Shown here: one piece after another, positions 33,810-42,801 of the stretch | Position numbering within the stretch: position 1 is the stretch's first letter | Layout: every line of letters begins with the position of its first letter | NCBI RefSeq assembly: GCF_003609575.1 | Contig: NZ_MBTA01000025.1 | Location: forward strand, 1 to 64,000 | Source of the DNA: Pelobium manganitolerans | GTDB taxonomy: Bacteria > Bacteroidota > Bacteroidia > Sphingobacteriales > Sphingobacteriaceae | DNA: 64,000 nt | Reading direction: 5' to 3' | Made by a program: the position numbers and the translations under genes | The notes under the pieces: model-generated | What the model saw: the letters and a program-made list of their open reading frames with translations, nothing else | The model's database searches: none | What the model was told of the DNA's origin: nothing

Positions 33810-34994
33810 ATGCTTAGTCAAAAACAGCTTTTTTTACTCAATACCGCCCAAACTTCCAACTTCCCGCGTCTTTTAGAAATTGAAAAAGCGGAAGGAAATT
33901 ACCTCTACGACCCTCAAGGTAAACCATACCTCGATTTAGTTTCGGGTTTTGCTGTAAGCAATATTGGCCATCGCCACCCTAAAGTGATTGACGCCATCCA
34001 GCAGCAGCTGCAAAAATATTTGCACGTAACCGTTTACGGCGAGTTTGTGCAATCGCCGCAGGTAAATTTTGCAAAAAAACTCAGCGAAGTTTTGCCTCAG
34101 AACCTTTCTTCTGTTTACTTCACAAACTCCGGCGCCGAAGCTACTGAAGGCGCACTAAAGTTGGCTAAACGCTACACCAACCGGTCAGAAATTATTGCCT
34201 TTACAGGCGCTTATCACGGCAGCACGCACGGCGCGTTAAGCGTAATGGGAAATGAACATTATAAACAAGCTTACCGACCGCTATTGCCCGATATCAAATT
34301 CATCCAGCTTAACACCCTTCCAGATTTAGCAAAAATCACCAACAAAACTGCGGCTGTAATTTTAGAAGCTGTACAAGGCGAGGCAGGCATACGCGTGCCA
34401 GATTTGGCATACATACAAGCGCTACGCAAACAATGTGACGATACCGGCACACTTCTAATTTTTGATGAGATACAAACTGGTTTTGGCCGTACCGGAAAGC
34501 TTTTCGCTTTCGAGCACTACGGCATTGTGCCTGATGTTTTGCTGATTGCCAAAGGTATGGGCGGCGGAATGCCTATCGGCGCTTTTGTTTCATCTGCGGA
34601 TATCATGGGCGTATTAAAAGACAACCCAATTTTAGGCCATATTACCACTTTTGGTGGGCATCCGGTGAGCTGCGCCGCCGGTTTAGCTTCATTAAATGTG
34701 ATTTTAGATGATGGACTGACCCACAATGTAGCGCAATTTGAAAAATTGTTTAAAAGCAAGTTGCAACATCCAAAAATTAAAGAAACCCGAGGCTTAGGCT
34801 TGATGATTGCAATACAGCTTTCGGATTTTGCAGAAGTGGAAGCCGTGAGCAAAAAATGTTTGGATGATGGCCTAATTATAGATTGGTTTTTACACTGCGA
34901 TAGTGCTTTACGCGTAGCGCCGCCTTTATCCATTACCGAAGAAGAGATAAATTTTGCTTGCAGCACCATTTTAAAAGCCTTGTCAAGCCTATAA
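33810..34994 (+). CDS. Class III (aspartate family) PLP aminotransferase
   Basis: A 394-residue fold-type I aminotransferase of the acetylornithine/4-aminobutyrate class III family. Motifs: YFTNSGAEATEGALKLAKRY, ITFTGAYHGS-like AFTGAYHGSTHGALSVMG, LIFDEIQTGFGRTG (PLP Asp), LIAKGMGGGMPIGAF (Schiff-base Lys) and TTFGGHPVSCAAGLASL. Substrate cannot be assigned: no arginine or proline genes lie next to it. Start at 33810 supported by the -7 box. Confidence 0.88.
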   Translation: MLSQKQLFLLNTAQTSNFPRLLEIEKAEGNYLYDPQGKPYLDLVSGFAVSNIGHRHPKVIDAIQQQLQKYLHVTVYGEFVQSPQVNFAKKLSEVLPQNLSSVYFTNSGAEATEGALKLAKRYTNRSEIIAFTGAYHGSTHGALSVMGNEHYKQAYRPLLPDIKFIQLNTLPDLAKITNKTAAVILEAVQGEAGIRVPDLAYIQALRKQCDDTGTLLIFDEIQTGFGRTGKLFAFEHYGIVPDVLLIAKGMGGGMPIGAFVSSADIMGVLKDNPILGHITTFGGHPVSCAAGLASLNVILDDGLTHNVAQFEKLFKSKLQHPKIKETRGLGLMIAIQLSDFAEVEAVSKKCLDDGLIIDWFLHCDSALRVAPPLSITEEEINFACSTILKALSSL

Positions 34995-35042
34995 AGCCTG
35001 GCATTTTTTTGAAAGCCAGCGTGGGCACAAAAAAAATAAAGG

Positions 35043-36275
35043 ATGAGCTTATATCATACTTTTTGTTTGCTAATTGCACTTTCGGCGCTGTTTGCATTCA
35101 TTAATTCTAAATATTTACGTTTGCCGGCATCGGTTGGCTTAATGCTAATTGCAGTAGTTAGCTCTTTGGCCCTAGTGGTGGTTGGCCGTTTGTTTCCTTC
35201 CGTTTTGGGCGACGCCACTTCGCTTATCCAAAAGTTCGATTTTTCTGAGCTATTGCTCAACTGTCTGCTAAGCTTTATGCTTTTTGCCAGCGCCATTAAC
35301 ATCAATATCGAAGACCTAAGGAAAGAGAAACTGCCGGTAATCTTTTTCAGCACGTTTAGTGTGGTACTGTCCACTTTTGTGGTAGGAACCTTAGCTTATT
35401 TTGTACTTCCCTTATTTCATTTTAGCGTCCCGTACTTACATTGTTTATTGTTTGGTGCGCTCATCTCTCCTACAGACCCCATTGCGGTTTTAGGTATTTT
35501 AAGGGATATCAAGGTGCCTAAATCTATCGAAACAAAAATCTCTGGCGAGTCTTTGTTCAATGATGGAGTTGCCGTAGTCATCTTTGTGTCGATTTGGAGA
35601 GCAGCCAAATCGCCTCACCTGCCACAATTTTCTGATATTGCTTTATTGTTTCTGAAAGAAGCCATTGGCGGACTGCTCCTCGGGTTTGCGTTGGGATGGA
35701 TAGGCTATCGCCTGATACGCAGCATTAACGATTACAAAGTAGAAGTGATGATTACGATAGCCGTTGTGATGGGAGGCTACACCCTAGCCAGCTTAATTGG
35801 ATTATCAGGCCCCTTGGCAATGGGCGTAGCAGGAATTTTTTTAGGTAACCACGCCAAAAAATACGCAATGAGCGATAAAAGCACCGAGTACCTCTACAAA
35901 TTTTGGGAGCTGATTGATGATATCCTTAATGCCATGCTATTTGTACTGATAGGATTACAGCTTTTACTGATCAAAAGCATTGGCGATTATTTGCTGATAA
36001 GTATGGTGATGGTGCTTATTATTTTGTGCGGCCGTTTCATTTCTGTTTTTGTGCCCTCATTCATCATCCGCTTTAGCGAGAAATTTCAGCGCAAAACGCT
36101 GTTGATACTAACTTGGGGGGGCTTACGCGGAGGTGTTTCTATCGCTTTGGCACTTTCATTAACTTACGACTTAAATAAAGACCTTTGGGTTTCTGTAACC
36201 TATTTTGTGGTAGCTTTTTCTATACTAGTGCAAGGCCTTACCATAGAAAGGCTAACCAAAGGCTTAAAAGTCTAA
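35043..36275 (+). CDS. CPA1-family Na+/H+ antiporter
   Basis: A 410-residue inner-membrane transporter with about 11-12 predicted helices. The ion-binding signature is LISPTDPIAVLGILRDIKVP, with the partner helix ISGESLFNDGVAVVIFVSIW; a C-terminal LTWGGLRGGVSIALALSL matches the family. It exports Na+ for H+ and helps pH and sodium homeostasis. It appears to be a single-gene unit, with a 5-bp GC stem upstream (CTGGC/GCCAG). Confidence 0.9.
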   Translation: MSLYHTFCLLIALSALFAFINSKYLRLPASVGLMLIAVVSSLALVVVGRLFPSVLGDATSLIQKFDFSELLLNCLLSFMLFASAININIEDLRKEKLPVIFFSTFSVVLSTFVVGTLAYFVLPLFHFSVPYLHCLLFGALISPTDPIAVLGILRDIKVPKSIETKISGESLFNDGVAVVIFVSIWRAAKSPHLPQFSDIALLFLKEAIGGLLLGFALGWIGYRLIRSINDYKVEVMITIAVVMGGYTLASLIGLSGPLAMGVAGIFLGNHAKKYAMSDKSTEYLYKFWELIDDILNAMLFVLIGLQLLLIKSIGDYLLISMVMVLIILCGRFISVFVPSFIIRFSEKFQRKTLLILTWGGLRGGVSIALALSLTYDLNKDLWVSVTYFVVAFSILVQGLTIERLTKGLKV

Positions 36276-36338
36276 AAACACCCGTCTAGAATTTCCTAAA
36301 AATATTTATTTTGCTTATTATTCAATGCAGCATCAATC

Positions 36339-37745
36339 ATGATTAAGGGAAAAACATTTTTAGTGATGGGCGTGGCAGGCGCAGTGGCTCTGCTATCCTT
36401 CAATTGGCAAAAAAATACGGGCGGCAAATCATCAGACCCAGAAAAAAACTACCAAGAGTACTGTGCAGGTTGCCATGGCGCACAAATGAATGCCTTCGCC
36501 GATAGAAAATGGAAGTATGGCAATAGCGCGGAGGATCTTTTCAAATCTATCAAATTCGGCAATAAAGATGACGGTATGCCGGCCTTTGCCCAAACATTTA
36601 GCGACGCTGAAATTAAAGCTTTGGCTGATTATATCTTGAAAGGCATCGCTAATGTGGACCGTTACAACTTTAACCAAAAACCAAAATCGGACTTATTTGA
36701 AACCGAAAACGGCAAAATAAAGCTGGAAAAGGTTTTTGGCGATGCAAAAAATGTTTGGGGAATGGCCTTTTTGCCCGGCGGAGAAATTTTAGCTACAGAT
36801 AAATCGGGAGTTTTATATCTGGTAACCGAAGATGATAAAAGCAAAAAGATAAATGGTGTGCCTGCTGTACGTTTCGGCGGCCAAGGTGGCTTAATGGACG
36901 TATTGTTACATCCGGATTTTGCTAAAAACAAAACCATTTATCTAAGCTACTCTAAACCGCACGCAAGCAATAACAACTTACAAACCACCGCTATTTTTAA
37001 AGCTGTTTTTAGCGGTGATGCCTTACAAAGCGGCAAAGATATTTTTGTAGCCCAGCCCTATACTTCAACCCGCCACCATTATGGCTCTCGGATGGTGTTT
37101 GGCAAAGACGGAATGTTGTATTTCTCGGTAGGCGAACGGGGTAACGAACGCGAAAATCCGCAGAGTTTAGAAAATGGTCTGGGCAAAATCCACCGTATTG
37201 GTGCGGATGGTGAGATACCAAAAGACAACCCCTTTTATAACCGTAAAAATGCCGATCAAAGCATATACAGCTATGGCCATCGTAATCCGCAAGGTTTAGC
37301 GCTAAACCCGTTTACGCAACAACTTTGGGAACACGAACACGGTCCGCGTGGCGGAGATGAAATCAATATCATAAAAAAAGGTGCAAATTATGGTTGGCCA
37401 GTGGTGAGCTATGGGATCAATTATAACGGTAAAATTATTACCACTTTAACAGCGAAGGAAGGAATTGAAAATCCAATATTTTACTGGAACCCGTCTATCG
37501 CGCCAAGCGGAATGGCTTTTGTTAACAGCGACGTCTACAAAGGCTGGAAAGGCAATTTGCTGGTGGGCTCTTTAAGGTTCCAATACCTTAACCGCTGCGT
37601 AGTTAAAGACGGAAAAATAGTAAAAGAAGAGTTGTTATTTAAAAATATTGGGCGCGTGCGCGATGTACGCCAGGCGCCAAACGGATATGTTTATCTTGCT
37701 GTAGAAGGCGAAGGAATTTATAAACTTTTACCTCAACAAAAATAA
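36339..37745 (+). CDS. Cytochrome c-PQQ-type sugar dehydrogenase fusion
   Basis: A 468-residue exported fusion. After an N-terminal hydrophobic segment, a cytochrome c domain has a CAGCH haem site (near residue 45) and a possible axial Met in DDGMPAFAQTFSDAE. From about residue 125 a soluble quinoprotein glucose dehydrogenase-like beta-propeller follows: GMAFLPGGEILATDKSG, GGQGGLMDVLLHPDF, DGMLYFSVGERGNERENPQ, YSYGHRNPQGLALNP and EHEHGPRGGDEINII. It may oxidise an aldose and pass electrons to its own haem. Its GTG-started neighbour begins 1 bp after the stop. Confidence 0.85.
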   Translation: MIKGKTFLVMGVAGAVALLSFNWQKNTGGKSSDPEKNYQEYCAGCHGAQMNAFADRKWKYGNSAEDLFKSIKFGNKDDGMPAFAQTFSDAEIKALADYILKGIANVDRYNFNQKPKSDLFETENGKIKLEKVFGDAKNVWGMAFLPGGEILATDKSGVLYLVTEDDKSKKINGVPAVRFGGQGGLMDVLLHPDFAKNKTIYLSYSKPHASNNNLQTTAIFKAVFSGDALQSGKDIFVAQPYTSTRHHYGSRMVFGKDGMLYFSVGERGNERENPQSLENGLGKIHRIGADGEIPKDNPFYNRKNADQSIYSYGHRNPQGLALNPFTQQLWEHEHGPRGGDEINIIKKGANYGWPVVSYGINYNGKIITTLTAKEGIENPIFYWNPSIAPSGMAFVNSDVYKGWKGNLLVGSLRFQYLNRCVVKDGKIVKEELLFKNIGRVRDVRQAPNGYVYLAVEGEGIYKLLPQQK

Positions 37746-37746
37746 A

Positions 37747-38643
37747 GTGCTAAGTATTAAAAATATTGTAAAAGAATATGCGAAACATCGGGCTTTAGAT
37801 GATGTGAGCATGGAAATTGAGCAAGGGACAATTTTTGGTTTGTTGGGACCCAACGGTGCAGGCAAAACCTCGCTAATCCGCATTATTAATCAAATTACGG
37901 CGCCAGACAGTGGCGAAATTTTCTTTAACGGCGAAAAACTGGCACCAAAGCACATTAGCAAAATTGGTTACCTGCCAGAAGAGCGTGGCTTGTACAAGAA
38001 AATGGAAATTGGCGAGCAGATGCTGTATTTAGCACAGCTGAAAGGTTTGAGCAGAGCCGAAGCGACTAAAAGAATTAAGTTTTGGTTTGAGAAAATGGAA
38101 ATTCAAAGCTGGTGGAAAAAAAAGGTGGAAGATTTATCAAAAGGGATGCAGCAGAAGGTGCAGTTTATTGCTACGGTTTTGCATCAGCCAGACTTGATTA
38201 TTTTAGACGAACCTTTCTCGGGCTTTGACCCGGTAAACGCCGCGGTTATCAAAGATGAAATTCTGGAACTGAACAAAAACGGTGCAACCATCATTTTCTC
38301 TACCCACCGCATGGAATCTGTAGAAGAACTTTGCCAGCACATTGCGCTCATCCATAAATCGCATAAAATATTAGATGGCAGCTTAAAATCCATTAAAAAC
38401 GCCTACCGCAACAACACTTTTAAAGTTGGCTTGGCGCATGATTTAAGCGACGTTACTTTACAAACCGCCTATCTGCTTGCAAGCCAAGAGAATGATGAGC
38501 AAACCGTGCACACCCTTAAATTAAAAGAGGGTTTTGCGGTAAATAATTTACTGCAAGAGCTGATCCCTATCAGCAGCATTAGCTCTTTGGAAGAGGTGAT
38601 CCCGAGCGTTAATGAAATTTTCATCAAAACTGTAAAAGACTGA
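37747..38643 (+). CDS. ABC transporter ATP-binding protein (NatA-like)
   Basis: A 298-residue ATPase with Walker A (GLLGPNGAGKTSLIR), Q-loop region, signature (VEDLSKGMQQKVQF), Walker B with catalytic Glu (LIILDEPFSGFDPV) and H-loop (IIFSTHRMESVEE). The C-terminal extension matches NatA-type exporters. Starts with GTG at 37747. With the permease 5 bp downstream it forms a Na+- or drug-export-type system; the substrate is not evident. Confidence 0.9.
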   Translation: MLSIKNIVKEYAKHRALDDVSMEIEQGTIFGLLGPNGAGKTSLIRIINQITAPDSGEIFFNGEKLAPKHISKIGYLPEERGLYKKMEIGEQMLYLAQLKGLSRAEATKRIKFWFEKMEIQSWWKKKVEDLSKGMQQKVQFIATVLHQPDLIILDEPFSGFDPVNAAVIKDEILELNKNGATIIFSTHRMESVEELCQHIALIHKSHKILDGSLKSIKNAYRNNTFKVGLAHDLSDVTLQTAYLLASQENDEQTVHTLKLKEGFAVNNLLQELIPISSISSLEEVIPSVNEIFIKTVKD

Positions 38644-38648
38644 TTTCC

Positions 38649-39965
38649 ATGAACAAAGTATTACTTATTATACAGCGCGAATACCTTAGCCGGGTCAAAA
38701 AGAAGTCGTTTTTATTGCTTACGTTTTTGGTGCCTTCCTTATTTATTGGGATGTATGTGGCAATATTTTTCATCTATAAACATAATGATGATAACGCGAA
38801 GAGGTTTCATGTGATTGATGAAAGCGGGATTTTCCAAAACCAGTTTAAAGATCAAAAAAACTTAAGTTTTGATTATCCACAGCACAGTTATGGCGAGGCG
38901 AAGAAAACCGCCAGAAAGCATAAAGATGTTTTTATTTTACACATTAGTCCGGATTTTGAGAAAACAGGCAACGTTGAAATTATTGGCGAGAAAAAACCGG
39001 GTATTGCTTTGTTAAGCGATGTAGAAAACCAGATGGAAGATATTTTGCGCAACAAAAAACTGCTTGCCGCAGGTATTGATACCGCAGTGCTAAACAACAC
39101 CAAAAGCAAAGTGAACATTAATGCCAAACAATTGACGGATGAGGGCGAGAAAGACGCGAGTGTGGGCGCAACTTATGCGGTCGGATTTTTGGGCGCGTTT
39201 TTAATTTATCTGGCCTTGTTTATTTACGGTGCGCAGGTAATGCGCGGTGTTATCGAAGAAAAAACCAGCCGTATTGTAGAGGTCATTGTATCGTCGGTAA
39301 AGCCGTTTCAGCTGATGCTGGGCAAAATATTAGGTATAGGTGCAGTAGGTTTAACGCAGTTTTTACTTTGGATTTTGTTAAGCACAGGCCTATCTGCCAT
39401 TGGCACAAACATGTTAAGCAGTGGCGACAAAGACGCAGTAAAAACTGAGTTGAAAGACACAAAAAATGATTTGAAGGCAGAAACATCTGTACAAAAAGGC
39501 GATGCTGCCAAACAGTTTTTTAAAGCTGCAGAAACCATTAATTTCACATTTATCATTAGCACATTTATTTTTTATTTCATTGGCGGATACCTATTGTACA
39601 GTGCGCTTTTTGCAGCGGTTGGCTCGGCAGTGGACAGCGAGACGGAAACGCAACAGTTTATGCTGCCCATTACTTTACCTTTAATTTTCACCTTTATTTT
39701 GGGGATGAATGTGGTGGTAAATAATCCGGATAGTAGTCTGTCTTTCTGGCTCTCTGTAATTCCTTTCACCTCTCCTATTGCTATGATGATACGCATTCCT
39801 TTCGGTGTTCCGGACTGGCAACTGGCTTTGTCGGCAATATTATTGATTGCTGGATTTGTGTTTACTACTTGGGTAGCTTCGCGCATTTATCGTGTGGGTA
39901 TTTTAATGCACGGCAAAAAAATCACCTATAAAGAGCTGGCAAAGTGGTTTTCTTATAAGGAGTAA
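38649..39965 (+). CDS. ABC-2 type permease (NatB-like)
   Basis: A 438-residue membrane protein with an N-terminal helix (SFLLLTFLVPSLFIGMYVAIFF), a soluble extracytoplasmic region to about residue 170, then about five C-terminal helices including VMRGVIEEKTSRIVEVIVSS, characteristic of ABC-2 permeases. It is the partner of the upstream ATPase. A purine-rich repeat follows the stop codon. Confidence 0.9.
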   Translation: MNKVLLIIQREYLSRVKKKSFLLLTFLVPSLFIGMYVAIFFIYKHNDDNAKRFHVIDESGIFQNQFKDQKNLSFDYPQHSYGEAKKTARKHKDVFILHISPDFEKTGNVEIIGEKKPGIALLSDVENQMEDILRNKKLLAAGIDTAVLNNTKSKVNINAKQLTDEGEKDASVGATYAVGFLGAFLIYLALFIYGAQVMRGVIEEKTSRIVEVIVSSVKPFQLMLGKILGIGAVGLTQFLLWILLSTGLSAIGTNMLSSGDKDAVKTELKDTKNDLKAETSVQKGDAAKQFFKAAETINFTFIISTFIFYFIGGYLLYSALFAAVGSAVDSETETQQFMLPITLPLIFTFILGMNVVVNNPDSSLSFWLSVIPFTSPIAMMIRIPFGVPDWQLALSAILLIAGFVFTTWVASRIYRVGILMHGKKITYKELAKWFSYKE

Positions 39966-40060
39966 GGAGCAAAGAATAAGGAGTAAAGAATAAAGAGTAT
40001 TGGGAGAAACATGAGATTTGAGATATGTTGGGTTACTCATTCATTCTATCATTCATTCAA
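39958..40060. repeat. Low-complexity AAGGAGTAA and ATTCATTC repeats
   Basis: The gap after the permease gene contains imperfect direct repeats of the type AAGGAGTAAAGAATAA (39957-39998) and a short ATTCATTC-rich block (40037-40058). The opposite-strand version of the second block appears after the NlpC/P60 gene (5343-5371). Likely slippage-prone intergenic sequence with no coding content. Confidence 0.6.
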
Positions 40061-40072
40061 AATTGAACACAT

Positions 40073-40999
40073 ATGACAACAAAAGCAGTAATAGACATAG
40101 GCACTAATACTTTCCACTTGTTAATTGCGGAGGTTGATGCAGAAAAGAATATCGGGGTTGTTTACAAAGATACCATTGCGGTAAAGTTGGGCGAAGGTGG
40201 CGTAAACAAAGGTTATATTGCAGAGGAGGCTTATGACCGCGGAATTAATGCTTTATTGCGTTTTAAGGAAGCATTGGACCGGCACCACGTTGAACATGTA
40301 AAAACCACGGCTACTGCAGCTGTGCGGGGCGCAACCAATGGTCAGCAATTTATAGCAGAGGTAAAAGCGAAAACCGGGATAGTTATTGAACTGATAGACG
40401 GTTTGCAAGAAGCTACTTACATTTACGAAGCCGTAAAAGGCGCAGATTTATTGAGTGATGAAACTGCCTTAATTATGGACATCGGTGGCGGAAGCGTCGA
40501 GTTTATTATATGCAATGGCGAAAAAATTTTCTGGAAAAACAGCTATTTGCTGGGCGCAGCACGTTTACTTGCGGATTATTACCGCCAGGAAAGCGCCATC
40601 GAAGAAAGCACCATCACGGCAATGGAAAACCATTTTGCAAACACACTGATAGATTTTGATGAAAAAATAAAACTATATCAGCCTAAATGTCTTATCGGCA
40701 CCGCTGGTTCTTATGATTCTTACGCTTCTATCATTGCTTTGCGAAATTCTACCACCTTCCAGCCAGACACCACAAAAAGCTATCCTTTTGCTTTTGAAGA
40801 ATTTACCGCTCTTTTGAACGAACTTATTGCCAGCTCGCACCAGGACCGCGTGGACATGGAAGGGCTTATCCCTTTACGTACGGATATGATTTTGATGGCT
40901 TCCATTTTAACTGAGTACGTGCTGGAAATTACGGGCATCCAAAAAGTGCTCACCTGCACGTACTCGCTTAAAGAAGGCTTGTTGCTAAGCGCCGAGTAA
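40073..40999 (+). CDS. Ppx/GppA-family exopolyphosphatase
   Basis: A 308-residue actin-fold phosphatase hydrolysing polyphosphate or pppGpp. P-loop-like elements AVIDIGTNTFHLLIAEV and LIMDIGGGSVEFIICNG match, and a conserved Glu occurs in TTATAAVRGATNGQQFI. It lacks the C-terminal HD domain of long Ppx proteins, as usual in Bacteroidota. Its 3' end overlaps the convergent Maf gene by 15 bp. Confidence 0.9.
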   Translation: MTTKAVIDIGTNTFHLLIAEVDAEKNIGVVYKDTIAVKLGEGGVNKGYIAEEAYDRGINALLRFKEALDRHHVEHVKTTATAAVRGATNGQQFIAEVKAKTGIVIELIDGLQEATYIYEAVKGADLLSDETALIMDIGGGSVEFIICNGEKIFWKNSYLLGAARLLADYYRQESAIEESTITAMENHFANTLIDFDEKIKLYQPKCLIGTAGSYDSYASIIALRNSTTFQPDTTKSYPFAFEEFTALLNELIASSHQDRVDMEGLIPLRTDMILMASILTEYVLEITGIQKVLTCTYSLKEGLLLSAE

Positions 41000-41551
41000 C
41001 TGGTTTATTGCTTTAAACAATTTTTCTGTAGGCAAACCCATTACGTTAGTGTAAGATCCTTTAATCCCTTTTACGCCAACCACCCCTATCCAATCCTGTA
41101 TTCCATAAGCGCCGGCTTTATCAAATGGGCGATGCTTATGGATATAATACCAAAACTGTTCCTCGCTTAAGTAAGCAAATGTGACCTCGGTTTCATCGGC
41201 AAAAGTGATAGCTTGTTCCGCAGTTCTCAAAGTTACGCCCGTGATAACCCTATGGCTTCTGCCGTTTAAGCGGCTCAGCATCGCAAAAGCGTCATCGGCA
41301 TCAGCTGGCTTTCCTAAAACTTCACCATCTAAAATCACTACTGTATCAGAAGTAATCAGCAAGGCATTATCGGGCAGTTCAAAAGCGTCAGCTTTAAGCT
41401 TAGAAAGGTAAGTTGCTACCTCTTCTGCCGCTAAACTGGGCGGATAGGTTTCATCTACTTCTTTCAGCAAAAGCTCAAAATCAAAACCCATCAATTTCAA
41501 AAGCTCTTGCCTGCGCGGCGATTTGGACGCTAAATATATTTTTTTAGACAC
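40985..41551 (-). CDS. maf: Maf-family nucleotide pyrophosphatase
   Basis: A 188-residue house-cleaning dTTP/UTP or modified-nucleotide pyrophosphatase. Signature IYLASKSPRRQELLKLMGF at the N-terminus, VDETYPPSLAAEEVATYLS, ITSDTVVILDGEVLGKP and AYGIQDWIGVVGVKGIKGSY near the C-terminus are all conserved. Starts with GTG at 41551. It converges on and overlaps the Ppx gene by 15 bp. Confidence 0.93.
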   Translation of the reverse strand: MSKKIYLASKSPRRQELLKLMGFDFELLLKEVDETYPPSLAAEEVATYLSKLKADAFELPDNALLITSDTVVILDGEVLGKPADADDAFAMLSRLNGRSHRVITGVTLRTAEQAITFADETEVTFAYLSEEQFWYYIHKHRPFDKAGAYGIQDWIGVVGVKGIKGSYTNVMGLPTEKLFKAINQLLGA

Positions 41552-41718
41552 TGTTCAATTTTTGTTACAGCACAAAAATGCAATAATTATCCTTTAATGA
41601 TAAAAGCAAGCAAGCCTTTTGAAAAAATATATAGGGTTAAGAATTAATCTTATTAAAACACCCGATTGGCTTTTTTGGTACTATTAGTGCAATTGTAGCA
41701 GTCCAAAGAAAGAAAAAC

Positions 41719-42270
41719 ATGTATCCAGCTTTAATTAACCCGCAAAACGCCAGCAATAACCGAGAGCGTTTTACCGAGGTAAAAAGAATTGACGATAAAC
41801 AAGAGGCGCGCAACTTTTTTAGCGAATGTGCCAAGCGTTTAAGCAATGTTAGTTTATGGAATTACATGAGCATTTTTGGCTTCGCTTATCATGTTAGTTT
41901 GCATGATTGCTTTGGGATGCAGGTAAACCGCCCATTAGAGAAAGGCGATTATGTGAAAGTACTGGCTAAAGACGGTCCAAAAGGTATGCTTTGGATGAAA
42001 GTTGAAGACGTGGAACATCTTAAAGAACGTGATGCTTCTGAAGAAATAGTATGCCTAACCCTGCGCGAAACCGAAAACCCAAGTTTAATCACAGAACTTT
42101 CGGCCGGCGAAGGTTTGGTCAACCGGTGCCAGCTTTATTTACGCCGTTTAATAAACACGGTAACGGTTGATATTAAACTGGCAAACCAGGAACTTGCAGA
42201 ACGCTCAAACCAGTTTTTGAACCAGCTGCGCTGGGAAAACTTTGCAAAACAAATTCTACTTAAATTATAA
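41719..42270 (+). CDS. Conserved-looking cytoplasmic protein of unknown function
   Basis: A 183-residue soluble protein without signal peptide. It has a helical N-terminus (EARNFFSECAKRLSNVSLW), a central beta-rich part with PLEKGDYVKVLAKDGPKGMLWMKVED, and a helical tail (RRLINTVTVDIKLANQELAER). No family recognised. It is 18 bp upstream of the DUF2383 gene and may be co-transcribed with it. Confidence 0.7.
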   Translation: MYPALINPQNASNNRERFTEVKRIDDKQEARNFFSECAKRLSNVSLWNYMSIFGFAYHVSLHDCFGMQVNRPLEKGDYVKVLAKDGPKGMLWMKVEDVEHLKERDASEEIVCLTLRETENPSLITELSAGEGLVNRCQLYLRRLINTVTVDIKLANQELAERSNQFLNQLRWENFAKQILLKL

Positions 42271-42288
42271 TTACAAAAACCATTTATC

Positions 42289-42744
42289 ATGAAAAATCAA
42301 GAAGAAATCGTATCAGACTTAAAAGGACTAATCAACATCTTAAATGATGGAAAAGTGGGCTACAAAGAAGCCGTAGAAAATGTAGAATCGCCAAATCTAA
42401 AATCCATTTTTTTAGAGTTTAGTAACCAGCGCTACGCTTACGCAGAAGAACTAAAACAGCATATTTTACAACACGGCGGAGAATCAGAAAACGATGAAGG
42501 TGGTGTTTTAGGTGCTTTGCACCGTGCTTGGTTAGATATTAAAGACGCCTTTACCTCTAAAAACGACAGTGCAATTTTGGAAGCCATTACCACGGGCGAA
42601 AAAGCGGCGTTGGATAAGTACGACGAGGTATTAAAAAATTATGAAAACCATGCAGACCATCGTGCGCTTTTAACCAAGCAAAGGGAGGGAATTGCTAACG
42701 CCTTGGCTAAAATAGAAAGCTTAAAGGTGCAGTATCAGAGTTAA
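42289..42744 (+). CDS. DUF2383/PA2169-family four-helix bundle protein
   Basis: A 151-residue predicted ferritin-like four-helix protein with LKGLINILNDGKVGYKEAVE, FLEFSNQRYAYAEELKQHIL, LGALHRAWLDIKDAFTSKND and LEAITTGEKAALDKYDEVLK, which match the family. Glu/His residues could bind metal, but iron storage is unproven. Such proteins are often linked to general stress. A good terminator follows. Confidence 0.85.
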   Translation: MKNQEEIVSDLKGLINILNDGKVGYKEAVENVESPNLKSIFLEFSNQRYAYAEELKQHILQHGGESENDEGGVLGALHRAWLDIKDAFTSKNDSAILEAITTGEKAALDKYDEVLKNYENHADHRALLTKQREGIANALAKIESLKVQYQS

Positions 42745-42771
42745 ACTAAACTCTAATTTCCTTGGGAAATT

Positions 42772-42801
42772 ACCCGGATCAGCAAAAGGTTCGGGTTTTT
42801 T
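42772..42801 (+). terminator. Terminator after the DUF2383 gene
   Basis: A stem of 9 pairs including two G-U (arms 42772-42780 and 42788-42796), loop AGCAAAA, is followed by six T (42796-42801). It ends just before the convergent kdsC gene. Confidence 0.8.

Noticed and set aside
38649-39965. Mobile element or transposase near the repeats at 39.96 kb
   Set aside because: The gene is a clear ABC-2 permease; the following repeats are low complexity with no inverted ends or target duplication.
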